A stretch of DNA of 64,000 bases, from the NCBI RefSeq assembly GCF_003045775.1, contig NZ_PXNS01000012.1:38782-102781 (forward strand), read 5' to 3'. A program made the position numbers and the translations under genes. Below the pieces are notes generated by a model. The model ran no database searches, was not told the DNA's origin, and saw only the letters and a list, made by a program, of their open reading frames with translations. Shown here piece after piece: positions 24,924-32,394 of the stretch. Origin of the DNA: Halomonas litopenaei (lineage in GTDB: Bacteria; Pseudomonadota; Gammaproteobacteria; Pseudomonadales; Halomonadaceae). Every line of letters begins with the position of its first letter. Within the stretch, counting starts at the first letter, position 1.

Positions 24924-26288
24924 TTATGCCGGGCATACCGCTATGTTGCTGCTGCGTCTTGGGTCAGCCCGTTCTTCTTTATGGCTGTGTTCAAGACCGG
25001 CGGTCGGCTCATCTCGTGGGTCTTCCCCGGGCAAGTATTCAGGGTCCTCCAGTGGCTCGCCCGCTTCGTTCTGAAGCTGTAGATCGTAGGCGGACTGGAG
25101 GCCTGGAGGATCCTCCACCTCTTCATCGCCTACCTGATGAATATGGCCTGGGTACAAGGGCGACAGCAGGGCAACCAGGATGCCGATTGACGCGAAAATG
25201 GCGAACCCCTCGGCATAGCTGAAGACATTGAGCAGAGCGCCGATGACCGGCGAGCCGGTGGCCTGGCCAAGCGACACGGCCATGAAAGGCAGCACCGGCC
25301 CCATCGCCAGGCGTCCGGGCAGCAGGCGAATGCCGGTCATCAGGTAAAGACCCGTCAAGCTCATGTAGGCGAGGCCAAAGACCAGAGCGGAGAATGCCGC
25401 CAGCACGGGTTGGGCGGGGCTGGCGGCAAGCAATGCCAGGCTTGCCGCCAGCATGGTCAGCATCAAGGCCTGGGTGATGGGCGGATTGTTGCGGTCGGCC
25501 AGATCCGCCACCACCGCACCGCCGAGACCGGCGATGCCGACGGCGAGCCACAGCCACCCCGTGGCGCTTGGCGACAGACCGCCAAGCGTCACCACCAGGT
25601 CCGGAGCAAAGATCCAGTAGGCGGCCGAGATGAAGCCCATCGCGTAGGAAAACAGGGTGAGCCTCACGAGCCGTGACCACGGCAGTTCACGCAATGCAGG
25701 TGGGTCAGCGGCGTTGGAAGGCGTGATGCGCGACACCGAGGGTAGGTACAGCCAGGTAGCGCACACGCCGATGACCGTCAGCAGGGCGAAGGACAGATAG
25801 GCCAGTCGCCAGGCGTCCGCCATGAACAGTACCGTTGGTACGGCGACGATCACGCCGATACTGGTTCCCGCATTCATGACCGAACTGACACGAGCATGCA
25901 GTGAGCGTCTCACCAGCGCCTGCATCCCGGCGGTGAGTGCGGGCATCATCAGGCCGGTACAGATGCCGCAGGCGAAAACCCCGATGCTGAGCATGGTCGC
26001 ATCGGCCGCTCGGCTGATCAGTGCCAGGCCGACGATACCGAAAAGCCCGGACAGTACCGCTGCGTAGCGGGCGCCAAGACGATCGGTGGCGTAAGGCGCC
26101 ACCGCCGTGGACAGCAGGAAGCTGATGAGAGGAAGGGCGCCGATGATGCCGATGGCATCAGGCGTCAGCGACAGCTCATCGCGAATCTGGGGGACAAACA
26201 GGCCGAAGGCAAAACGGGCGAGTCCGTAGCTGATGGCGACCAGGGCCGCGCCGAAAATCGCAAAACCGGTGCTGGAAAGAGACCTCAT
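24924..26288 (-). CDS. MFS transporter
   Basis: Twelve-segment major facilitator of 454 residues; the substrate is unknown. The N-terminal half contains YGLARFAFGLFVPQIRDELS and PYATDRLGARYAAVLSG (loop 2-3 motif DRLGAR), resembling CynX/YbfB-type permeases. About 75 hydrophilic acidic residues follow the last membrane segment, longer than usual. ATG 26288 is chosen because GGAGGAG precedes it by 7 bases; the frame extends further upstream without coding character. It lies ahead of the arylsulfatase gene on the same strand (232-bp gap), so a related substrate is possible. Confidence 0.85.
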   Translation of the reverse strand: MRSLSSTGFAIFGAALVAISYGLARFAFGLFVPQIRDELSLTPDAIGIIGALPLISFLLSTAVAPYATDRLGARYAAVLSGLFGIVGLALISRAADATMLSIGVFACGICTGLMMPALTAGMQALVRRSLHARVSSVMNAGTSIGVIVAVPTVLFMADAWRLAYLSFALLTVIGVCATWLYLPSVSRITPSNAADPPALRELPWSRLVRLTLFSYAMGFISAAYWIFAPDLVVTLGGLSPSATGWLWLAVGIAGLGGAVVADLADRNNPPITQALMLTMLAASLALLAASPAQPVLAAFSALVFGLAYMSLTGLYLMTGIRLLPGRLAMGPVLPFMAVSLGQATGSPVIGALLNVFSYAEGFAIFASIGILVALLSPLYPGHIHQVGDEEVEDPPGLQSAYDLQLQNEAGEPLEDPEYLPGEDPRDEPTAGLEHSHKEERADPRRSSNIAVCPA

Positions 26289-26431
26289 GCTAGCTCCTCC
26301 GACATGCACGTTGCGCCACCTGAAGTGCTCTGGCGCCTTGATGCATCGTGTCTGGTTCGTCCCTGTCGTGCTGCCTGGAGCAACAGATGTAAGCAGGGTG
26401 CACGATTGGCGGCGTTGTCGCCAATCCATCA

Positions 26432-26468
26432 ACGACAATCGGTGACCTTTTCACGACAACCGGTGAAC
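26432..26468. promoter_or_regulatory. Operator-like direct repeats upstream of the MFS gene
   Basis: ACGACAATCGGTGAC (26432-26446) and ACGACAACCGGTGAAC (26453-26468) are spaced 21 bp, two helical turns. They are preceded by the inverted repeat GATTGGCG / CGCCAATC at 26404-26426. Together they look like a regulator-binding region 115-185 bp ahead of the MFS start. Confidence 0.35.
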
Positions 26469-26610
26469 AAACCTTGCTGCTGGGGGGGCTGGTGTACAGA
26501 ACCAGGTGTGCAGTAGCTGGTGTGCAGTCCCTGGTGTGAAGAACCATGGCGGGGCAGCGCCTCGAGACCGTCGAAGGACTGGCGTGCCGACAGGCAGGGA
26601 GCTGTTGAAC

Positions 26611-26638
26611 GAAGAGGGAAGAGGGAAGAGGGAAGAGG
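26611..26638. repeat. GAAGAGG heptamer, four tandem copies
   Basis: Four uninterrupted 7-bp units, 3' of the tRNA-Ser terminator on the minus strand. A simple-sequence repeat prone to slippage; outside any gene. Confidence 0.75.
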
Positions 26639-26653
26639 GAAGAAACGAAGAAG

Positions 26654-26677
26654 GGGATCAGTCTGTCGACTGATCCC
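26654..26677 (-). terminator. Terminator hairpin downstream of tRNA-Ser
   Basis: Perfect 10-bp stem GGGATCAGTC / GACTGATCCC with a 4-base loop, 15 bases after the CCA end of the tRNA. It is followed on the minus strand by the pyrimidine-rich CTTCTTCGTTTCTTCC. Confidence 0.7.
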
Positions 26678-26692
26678 ATTCTGGATTCGAGG

Positions 26693-26782
26693 TGGCGGAG
26701 GGACAGGGATTCGAACCCTGGAAGGGCGTTAACCCTTGCCGGTTTTCAAGACCGGTGCATTCAACCGCTCTGCCATCCCTCC
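26693..26782 (-). tRNA. tRNA-Ser (anticodon UGA)
   Basis: A 90-nt serine tRNA with encoded CCA. Acceptor arms GGAGGGA and TCCCTCC pair fully, with discriminator G. The anticodon arm CCGGT-CTTGAAA-ACCGG carries TGA. The long variable arm (CAAGGG...CCCTT) and T-arm CAGGG-TTCGAAT-CCCTG are as expected for class II tRNA-Ser. It reads UCA and other UCN codons. A promoter and a terminator flank it, so it is an independent unit. Confidence 0.97.
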
Positions 26783-26797
26783 GGCTCACGGCGGTGT

Positions 26798-26825
26798 ACT
26801 TTACCAGCTTTTCTCCTCACGTCAA
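26798..26825 (-). promoter_or_regulatory. Promoter of tRNA-Ser
   Basis: On the minus strand TTGACG (26825-26820), a 16-base spacer and TAAAGT (26803-26798) match the sigma-70 -35 and -10 boxes. The tRNA 5' end at 26782 lies 15 bases after the -10 box, leaving a short leader. Confidence 0.65.
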
Positions 26826-27101
26826 CACTTCTGTGCGATCAATGTCTTACGCGAGAGAGCGACACCCCTCCCTGATGCCTTCAAGGGAGCTGTTGCAATA
26901 GGGTGACTGCGCAAAAATTGTGCAGCTAAGCAATTTTTTGTCGCCGATAGGAAACAGTGTTCGCGCCGCCCATGGCGGGCCCATGGGCCAGTCTGATCGC
27001 TTGAACGGCGTTGAAACCCCGTCGCCAGGCGGCTTGCGTCGGGAACTTGCTGGGGGCATGCTGTGTCGAATGCATGTCAACCAACAGGGAGCTCTGGATA
27101 C
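26826..27101. other. Intergenic region between the tRNA-Ser promoter and yccA
   Basis: No gene is seen. It contains a hairpin CAAAAATTG / CAATTTTTTG (about 26912-26941) and the palindrome GGGCCCATGGGCC near 26977. It presumably carries the yccA promoter. No complete insertion-sequence end pair could be identified. Confidence 0.5.
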
Positions 27102-27773
27102 ATGGCTTATCAAGAGTCACAGGTGAATCGTCAGACCCAGACGCAGGTCGCTGCGACGAACAAGGTTCTGCGCAACACCTACGGCTTGCTGGCGATGACA
27201 CTACTGTTCTCTGCCATCACCGCAGGGGCCGCCGTGGCCCTCGGTGTACAGCAGATGAACATTCTGGTGTTCTTCATCGGCGCCTACGGCCTGATGTTCC
27301 TGGTCCACAAGACCGCCAACTCGGCCCTCGGCCTGCTGGCGACCTTTGCCTTCACTGGCTTCATGGGCTTCACCCTCGGCCCGATCCTGAGCGCCTATCT
27401 GACGCTGTCCAACGGTCCCGAGCTGATCATGACCGCACTGGGCATGACCGGCCTGACCTTCTTTGGTCTGTCGGCGGTGGCGTTGATCACTCGCAAGGAC
27501 TTCAGCTTCCTGGCGAACTTCATGATGGCTGGCGCCATCGTGCTGATCCTGGCCATGGTGGCGGCGTTGATCTTCAACATTCCGTCGCTGTCGCTGATGG
27601 TATCGGCTGGCTTCGTGCTGTTCTCCTCCGCGGCGATCCTGTACCAGACCAGCGAGATCGTGCACCGTGCCGGCGAGACCAACTACATCCTCGCCACCAT
27701 CACTCTCTATGTGTCGATCTACAACCTGTTCATCAGCCTGCTGTCGCTGCTGGGCGTGGTAAGCCAGGACTGA
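27102..27773 (+). CDS. yccA: Bax inhibitor-1/YccA family membrane protein
   Basis: Seven-segment inner-membrane protein of 223 residues that interacts with the FtsH protease in E. coli. The N-terminal soluble part (MAYQESQVNRQTQTQ) precedes segments such as LLAMTLLFSAITAGAAVALG and FAFTGFMGFTLGPILSAYL. The UPF0005 signature-like region near the C-terminus contains FSSAAILYQTSEIVH and ATITLYVSIYNLF. ATG 27102 is chosen by homology with YccA length (219). A strong terminator follows at 27810. As in E. coli, the gene sits beside a tus gene. Confidence 0.93.
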   Translation: MAYQESQVNRQTQTQVAATNKVLRNTYGLLAMTLLFSAITAGAAVALGVQQMNILVFFIGAYGLMFLVHKTANSALGLLATFAFTGFMGFTLGPILSAYLTLSNGPELIMTALGMTGLTFFGLSAVALITRKDFSFLANFMMAGAIVLILAMVAALIFNIPSLSLMVSAGFVLFSSAAILYQTSEIVHRAGETNYILATITLYVSIYNLFISLLSLLGVVSQD

Positions 27774-27809
27774 TCGTCGCAAGACGTTCTGGCACAACTG
27801 TCGTACACT

Positions 27810-27842
27810 GTCGGCCCCGCCTTGGCGGGGCCGACGTGTTTT
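27810..27842 (+). terminator. Rho-independent terminator of yccA
   Basis: GTCGGCCCCG-CCTTGG-CGGGGCCGAC forms a 10-bp GC-rich stem, followed by GTGTTTTTG. It lies 37 bases after the yccA stop and separates it from the tus genes. Confidence 0.85.
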
Positions 27843-27894
27843 TGATGACCCGCTTTGTTCAACTCCCGACGTTGGCGGGAGCCAAGGGAATACC

Positions 27895-28287
27895 ATGCGT
27901 TATGCCATCCTGCTGCTGGGTGCCCCCTACAGCCATCAGGCCGCACACAGCGCGCTGCGCTTCGCCCGTGCGGTGATCGCCCGCGGTCACCACCTGGAGG
28001 CCGTCTTCTTCTATCGCGATGGCGTTCACAACGCCGCGCGCCTGGCATCGCCGCCCCAGGACGAGCCTCATCTGGTCGACGGCTGGACCACGCTGAACCA
28101 GGAGCATGGCGTGCGTCTCGAGGTGTGCATCGCCGCCGCACTGCGCCGAGGCATCGTCGACGCCGACGAGGCGGCCAGGCACGGCAAGCAAGGCCACAGC
28201 GTCCAGGCGCCGTTCGAGCTGACCGGCCTCGGCCAGCTGGTGGACCTGGGCCTCGAGTGTGACAGGCTGGTAACCTTTGGTGCCTGA
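27895..28287 (+). CDS. tusD: Sulfurtransferase TusD
   Basis: Part of the TusBCD complex that relays sulfur from TusA to TusE for 2-thiolation of U34 in tRNA. 130 residues. The DsrE-type fold begins ILLLGAPYSHQAAHSALRFA, and the sulfur-carrying cysteine is in LEVCIAAALRRGI (about residue 79), followed by LVDLGLECDRLVTFG at the C-terminus. AAGGGAA lies 6 bases before the ATG. It is followed by tusC, tusB and tusE in the canonical order. Confidence 0.94.
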   Translation: MRYAILLLGAPYSHQAAHSALRFARAVIARGHHLEAVFFYRDGVHNAARLASPPQDEPHLVDGWTTLNQEHGVRLEVCIAAALRRGIVDADEAARHGKQGHSVQAPFELTGLGQLVDLGLECDRLVTFGA

Positions 28288-28368
28288 ACAACACCGAGCT
28301 GCTGCCGACTGCCGCCAGGCAATGGGTCCCGAGCAGGGCAACGCTGAACCGAGAAGAGTGAAAGGTCG

Positions 28369-28749
28369 ATGATTGAGGAACCCAACGACGATTCGGGGGA
28401 TCTGCTGGTGATTCTTCGTCATGGCCCCCATGGCACCAGCTACCTGAAAGAAGGTCTCGACACGGCGCTGGTGGCCGCCGCCTTCGGACGCCGGGTATCC
28501 CTGTTGTTCCTGGCCAGTGGCGTGGCGGCACTGGTGCCGGGGCAGGGCGCCGGCCCGCTGGGGCAGAAGGGCACCCAGCCGACGCTGGCCATGCTCGAGA
28601 TGTACGACATCGACCGGCTGTTCGTGGATGGGGCAGGGCTTGCCGAGTTGGGCGTGGCGCCCGAGACGCTGACGCCGGATGCCACTGTCATCGAGGGTGA
28701 CGCCATTGCCGCCCTGATGGCGGAGCACGCATTGGTGCTGACCTTCTGA
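28369..28749 (+). CDS. tusC: Sulfurtransferase complex subunit TusC
   Basis: 126 residues, DsrF family, structural partner of TusB and TusD. The N-terminal LLVILRHGPHGTSYLKEGLDT shows the RxxPhG pattern with neighbouring ALVAAAFGRRVSLLFLASGV, split here as short blocks. LEMYDIDRLFVDGAGLAELG and the C-terminal LMAEHALVLTF are typical. It is 81 bases after tusD; a short upstream ribosome-binding site (GAGAAGAG) precedes ATG 28369. Confidence 0.92.
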   Translation: MIEEPNDDSGDLLVILRHGPHGTSYLKEGLDTALVAAAFGRRVSLLFLASGVAALVPGQGAGPLGQKGTQPTLAMLEMYDIDRLFVDGAGLAELGVAPETLTPDATVIEGDAIAALMAEHALVLTF

Positions 28750-28861
28750 ATCAGCGTCACAGACGACTCGAGACCGCGTCTCTGTCGGGGCTCGCTCCCA
28801 CCAGGTTTCACCCATCGACGTCAGCCACTGGACTCACCCACGACCACTACCAGGAATCGGG

Positions 28862-29152
28862 ATGATACTGCACACCCTCAATCGTTCACCGCTGGAGTCG
28901 ACGGTCTATCGGCAGGCGCTACGGGCGTTGGCAGAAGACGACAAGCTGTTATTGATCGAAGACGGCGTGCTTGGCGCTCTGCCGGCCCAGCAGGCGCTGT
29001 GGTCGTCTCTGCCCGGTCGTCTACTGGCGCTGGCCGAAGATCTCGAGGCGCGCGGCTTGAGCGAACACTGTGCCACCGGCATCGAAGTCATCGACGTGGA
29101 CGGTTTTGTCAGGCTCACCGAAGAGGCCGATAAAGTGGTCAGCTGGTACTGA
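28862..29152 (+). CDS. tusB: Sulfurtransferase complex subunit TusB
   Basis: 96 residues, DsrH family. The pattern LHTLNRSP, LLLIEDGVLGAL and the C-terminal DVDGFVRLTEEADKVVSWY with terminal aromatic are typical. ATG 28862 is preceded by GGAATCGGG. It lies 112 bases after tusC, an unusually wide gap for this cluster, and 9 bases before tusE. Confidence 0.92.
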   Translation: MILHTLNRSPLESTVYRQALRALAEDDKLLLIEDGVLGALPAQQALWSSLPGRLLALAEDLEARGLSEHCATGIEVIDVDGFVRLTEEADKVVSWY

Positions 29153-29161
29153 GGTAACACG

Positions 29162-29515
29162 ATGGCAAGCACTGAAACTGCACGAACCCTGGATCTCGGC
29201 CAGGCCTCAGTCCCCCTGGACCCGGAAGGCTATCTGGTCAATCTCGATGACTGGAGTCCCGCCGTCGCCGAGGCGCTGGCTGCGGAAGAGGGCATCACCC
29301 TCGGCGACGAACACTGGCAGGTGATCGACGTCCTGCGAGACTTCTATGCGCGCTTCGAGCAGGCACCGGCCATGCGCCCGCTGGTCAAGGCGGTGGGCCA
29401 GGCGCTGGGCAAGGACAAGGGGAGCTCGCTGTACCTGATGAAGCTGTTCCCCGGCAGTCCCCCCAAGCTGGGCGCCCGCTTGGCGGGGCTGCCCAAACCA
29501 ACCAACTGCCTGTAG
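29162..29515 (+). CDS. tusE: Sulfur carrier protein TusE (DsrC family)
   Basis: Final carrier of the Tus relay, delivering persulfide sulfur to MnmA for tRNA thiolation. 117 residues. Family blocks are LDPEGYLVNLDDWSP, HWQVIDVLRDFYARFEQAPA and the C-terminal tail GLPKPTNCL with the essential penultimate cysteine. The usual tail is PTGCV, so two residues differ but the cysteine is kept. It lies 9 bases after tusB and is the last gene of the tusDCB-tusE set. Confidence 0.94.
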   Translation: MASTETARTLDLGQASVPLDPEGYLVNLDDWSPAVAEALAAEEGITLGDEHWQVIDVLRDFYARFEQAPAMRPLVKAVGQALGKDKGSSLYLMKLFPGSPPKLGARLAGLPKPTNCL

Positions 29516-29525
29516 ACGTGCGGCG

Positions 29526-30101
29526 TTGAACTTTCTCGCCCACGCGTGGCTCGCCCGTGCCGGTGACGACGACTTTCTGCTCGGCAACCTGATCGCCGAC
29601 GGCGTCAAGGGGCGCGATCTCGGCCAGTGGCCCGAAGCCGTCGCCGCAGGCATACAACATCACCGGCGGGTGGACGCCTTCGTCGATCGTCATCCCTCGG
29701 TACTTGCCGCTCGACGTCGGGCACCTGCGGCGAGTCGTCGTGTGGCCGGTATCGCCCTGGATCTGATGTGGGACCACTTTCTCGCTCGGGATCTGGCTAC
29801 CAGCGACCCGCACGAGCGCGAGGTCGTGATCGAGCGATGCTATCGACTGTTTGAGTACCACGGCGCACCGCAGCGGCTGGCCACCATGGTGCCGGTACTG
29901 GTGCGTGAGGACTGGCTGCGTCGCTACGCCAGCCTCGCCTTCACCTGCCGTGCCATCGCCGGCATTGGCTCACGCCTGTCCGGGCCCAACCGACTGGCCG
30001 AACTGGTGCCGCATCTGCGCGATGACTATCGTCAATTGGACGACGACTTTGCGACCCTGTGGCGCGATACCCGCGCGGAACTCGAGACCTCGGGTTCCTA
30101 G
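29526..30101 (+). CDS. acpH: Acyl carrier protein phosphodiesterase AcpH
   Basis: Removes 4'-phosphopantetheine from acyl carrier protein. 191 residues against 193 in E. coli. The N-terminus MNFLAHAWLA with DDDFLLGNLIADGVKG and HHRRVDAFVDRHP shows the metal-binding histidines and aspartates of this HD-like family; LDLMWDHFLARD follows. The start is TTG at 29526, ten bases after the tusE stop. The stop codon TAG belongs to an abbreviated MITE-like element (copy C), as at two other places in the window. Confidence 0.9.
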   Translation: MNFLAHAWLARAGDDDFLLGNLIADGVKGRDLGQWPEAVAAGIQHHRRVDAFVDRHPSVLAARRRAPAASRRVAGIALDLMWDHFLARDLATSDPHEREVVIERCYRLFEYHGAPQRLATMVPVLVREDWLRRYASLAFTCRAIAGIGSRLSGPNRLAELVPHLRDDYRQLDDDFATLWRDTRAELETSGS

Positions 30102-30142
30102 GGCTCTAACCTTCGCTCGTCGACTTTTCGGACCGCGCCTAG
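30098..30142 (+). mobile_element. MITE-like element, internally deleted copy C (about 45 bp)
   Basis: The left tip CTAGGGCT is joined directly to the right 36 bases (CTAACCTTCGCTCGTCGACT onward, ending GCGCCTAG) of copies A and D. The whole middle is missing. CTAG bounds both ends. It lies between convergent acpH and moeA and provides the acpH stop codon. Confidence 0.75.
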
Positions 30143-30169
30143 CGACTACCGCGCTGCTTCAGCGGACCG

Positions 30170-31393
30170 CTACCAGGTCCGCAGCCACAGGCATTCCACC
30201 TTGTCGCCCGGCGCTATCTCGCAATGGGGCGGGATCACCGCCAGGGCGTCGGCATCAATGCAGGATGACAGTACCCCGGAGTTCTGGTCGGAAAACGCCA
30301 GGGCGCTGACGCCCTGTGGGGCGAAGGCGAGGCGCACCCGCATGTAGTGCTGGCGCGGACCGGTGGAGGTGGCAAAGTCGCTGCGGGCCCATAGCCGCGG
30401 TAGCTCCGCCATGGACTCACAGCCCTGTAGGGCACCCAGCAGCGGGCGCAAGAATAGCCAGGCACCGACATAGCTGGACACGGGATTGCCGGGCAAGCCG
30501 ACAAACCGCACCGGCGTGCCGCCAGGACCTTCCATCTGGCCCAGGGCCAGCGGCTTGCCGGGACGAATGGCCAGGCGCCACAGGTTCAGCGTGCCCAGTG
30601 TCTCCAGCGCCGCCTTGACGTGATCTTCCTCACCGACGCTGACGCCGCCGGTGGAGACCACCAGGTCCGCTACCTCGGCGGCCTCCTTCAGACAGTCGCG
30701 GGTACCCTCCGGGCTATCCGGTACGCTGCGCGTGAGCACTACTTCGGCGCCGAAGCGCTCCAGCAGGCTCTTGAGCATGGGGCGGTTGGAGTTGTAGATC
30801 TGGCCAGCTGCCAGGGGCTTGCCCGGATCGATGATCTCGTCGCCGGTGGACAGCAAGGCCACCCTGGGTCGGCGGTGGACGTCCACTTCGACGATACCCT
30901 GGCCTGCCAGGTGGCCAAGTGCGGCGGCGTCCAGCCGAGTGCCGGCGTCCAGCAGCGGGGCGCCTGCGCGTACGTCGCGGCCGCGCCGGCGCACGTTGTC
31001 GCCCGCCGGGATGTCGGCGGGAATGACGGCCTCATCACCTACGCGCTGGACCTTCTCCTGCATCACCACGCAGTCGGCGCCTTCGGGCAGCTGGCCACCG
31101 GTAAAGATGCGGGCACAGTGGCCGCGCTCCAGTCGCTCGCCCGGGGCCCCCGCGGCCACTCGGAGGGCCACCGGCAGGCGTTGTCCGGCGTCTTCATGGT
31201 GCAGGGCGTAACCGTCCATGGCGCTATTGTCGAACGGCGGTACATCCAGGGCCGCCACGACCGGGGCAGCCAGCACACGGCCTTCGGCCTGTTCGCAGGG
31301 CTGGCGCTCTACCGGCAGCGGCGCGACGCCATCGAGCAGGGTGGCCAGGGCGTCCTCCATGGGCGCCAGTGACGCTGCGTGGCTAGACGTCAT
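30170..31393 (-). CDS. moeA: Molybdopterin molybdenumtransferase MoeA
   Basis: Inserts molybdate into adenylylated molybdopterin to make molybdenum cofactor. 407 residues, the normal length. Visible blocks are VPPFDNSAMDGYAL, ARIFTGGQLPEGADCVVMQE, GTRLDAAALGHLAGQG, the MoCF region LLSTGDEI and STGGVSVGEEDHVKAALE, and FVGLPGNPVSSYV. Its start overlaps the end of moaB (31383), and both lie downstream of the DUF1244 gene and the formate dehydrogenase operon on the same strand. The cofactor is needed by that enzyme. Confidence 0.95.
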   Translation of the reverse strand: MTSSHAASLAPMEDALATLLDGVAPLPVERQPCEQAEGRVLAAPVVAALDVPPFDNSAMDGYALHHEDAGQRLPVALRVAAGAPGERLERGHCARIFTGGQLPEGADCVVMQEKVQRVGDEAVIPADIPAGDNVRRRGRDVRAGAPLLDAGTRLDAAALGHLAGQGIVEVDVHRRPRVALLSTGDEIIDPGKPLAAGQIYNSNRPMLKSLLERFGAEVVLTRSVPDSPEGTRDCLKEAAEVADLVVSTGGVSVGEEDHVKAALETLGTLNLWRLAIRPGKPLALGQMEGPGGTPVRFVGLPGNPVSSYVGAWLFLRPLLGALQGCESMAELPRLWARSDFATSTGPRQHYMRVRLAFAPQGVSALAFSDQNSGVLSSCIDADALAVIPPHCEIAPGDKVECLWLRTW

Positions 31394-31895
31394 GCTGCCC
31401 CCGCTCCGGTATCACCAGATTGGCGAAGTTGCAGGGCCGGTGACGGCTGTCGAGCTGCTCGGCAAGGATGCCGTCCCAGGCGGTGCGGCAAGCGCCGGTG
31501 GAACCCGGCAGGCAGAACACCACGGTGTGATTGGCCATGCCTCCCAGGCAGCGGCTTTGCACGGTGGAGCTGCCGATTTCCTGATAGGACAGCTGGCGGA
31601 ACAGCTCGCCGAAGCCCTCGATGCGCTTGTCGAGCAGGGCCGATACCGCCTCCGGGGTGGAATCCCGTCCGGTGAAGCCGGTACCGCCGGTGGTCAGGAT
31701 CACCTGCACTTCGGGGTCGGCGATCCAGCCTGACACCACCGCGCGGATACGATAGATGTCGTCGATCACGATCTGCTTGTCGGCGAGCTGGTGGCCGGCG
31801 GCCTCGAGCCGCTGCACCAGCGCCTGACCGCTGCGATCGGTGTCTTCGGTGCGGGTGTCGGAGACGGTCAGCACCGCCACCTTCAACCCGATCAT
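31383..31895 (-). CDS. moaB: Molybdenum cofactor biosynthesis protein MoaB
   Basis: Adenylylates molybdopterin (MogA-like). 170 residues from the ATG at 31895, identical in length to E. coli MoaB. The MoCF motifs are VAVLTVSDTRTEDTDRSGQ and ILTTGGTGFTGRDSTPEAV, followed by SRCLGGMANHTVVFCLPGS. A GTG at 31919 overlapping the DUF1244 stop is possible, but CAGGA lies 4 bases before the ATG. It overlaps moeA by 11 bases, so translation of the two is likely coupled. Confidence 0.94.
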   Translation of the reverse strand: MIGLKVAVLTVSDTRTEDTDRSGQALVQRLEAAGHQLADKQIVIDDIYRIRAVVSGWIADPEVQVILTTGGTGFTGRDSTPEAVSALLDKRIEGFGELFRQLSYQEIGSSTVQSRCLGGMANHTVVFCLPGSTGACRTAWDGILAEQLDSRHRPCNFANLVIPERGQHDV

Positions 31896-31915
31896 GCTGT
31901 CCTGACTCACTGGCG

Positions 31916-32245
31916 TCACTCCTTGTCACCGGTACGCTGCTGCTTGGCCTGCTGGCGAGCCTCGAAGGCCGCCATCTGTTCGGGGGTGGCCTTGGCCTGA
32001 TACATGTCCTTCCATTCGCTGTAGGGCATGCCGTAGACGTGTTCACGGGCGCTTTCGTAGTCGAGCGTCTCACCGCGCTCTTCGGCGGCGGCGACCAGCC
32101 ACTTGGACAGGCAGTTGCGGCAGAAGTCCGCCAGAATCATCAAATCGATGTTCTGCACATCCTTGTTGTCGTCAAGGTGGCGAAGCAGGCGGCGGAAGGC
32201 GGCCGCCTCGAGTTCGGTGCGAGTGGCCTCATCGAGGTGCTGCAT
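31916..32245 (-). CDS. DUF1244 family protein
   Basis: Conserved proteobacterial protein of 109 residues, function unknown. The family core is FRRLLRHLDDNKDVQNIDLM and LADFCRNCLSKWLVAAAEE, with two conserved cysteines, then YGMPYSEWKDMYQ and a charged C-terminus. ATG 32245 has CTGGAG 7 bases upstream. It is the first gene of a unit with moaB and moeA, separated from the formate dehydrogenase operon by a terminator hairpin. Confidence 0.85.
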   Translation of the reverse strand: MQHLDEATRTELEAAAFRRLLRHLDDNKDVQNIDLMILADFCRNCLSKWLVAAAEERGETLDYESAREHVYGMPYSEWKDMYQAKATPEQMAAFEARQQAKQQRTGDKE

Positions 32246-32333
32246 GGGGGACTCCAGTAACAGAAAACGATCAGTCGGGCGACTGTCCCACGATGGTAAC
32301 GCAAGACCGTCACAAGAACAGCGGCAAAAGAAT

Positions 32334-32359
32334 GCCGCCCCGAGTGAGCCCGGGGCGGC
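32334..32359 (-). terminator. Terminator of the formate dehydrogenase operon
   Basis: GCCGCCCCG / CGGGGCGGC, a perfect 9-bp stem with an 8-base loop, 36 bases after the fdhC stop on the minus strand. It is followed in that direction by ATTCTTTTG. Confidence 0.8.
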
Positions 32360-32394
32360 GAGAGGGATAGCGCTCACCGTGGGTGGGGCTGCGC

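Larger units (their letters stand above)
26289..26692. other. Non-coding region upstream of the MFS gene, with several short repeats
   Basis: No gene is supported here. From left to right it holds: an 8-bp inverted repeat GATTGGCG / CGCCAATC (26404-26426); the direct repeat ACGACAAYCGGTGAMC twice, 21 bp apart (26432-26468); four degenerate copies of a GGTGTGCAG-type 13-15 bp repeat (about 26488-26545); a 7-bp tandem repeat GAAGAGG in four copies (26611-26638); and the tRNA-Ser terminator hairpin (26654-26677). Confidence 0.6.

Noticed and set aside
26611..26650. Purine-rich repeat as a possible CRISPR or satellite
   Set aside because: Four 7-bp units without spacers; a simple heptamer repeat. 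No CRISPR array was seen anywhere in the window.
26847..27113. Possible insertion-sequence end (GAGCTGTTGCAAT) between tRNA-Ser and yccA
   Set aside because: Only one vague end-like motif, no second inverted end and no transposase-like frame.
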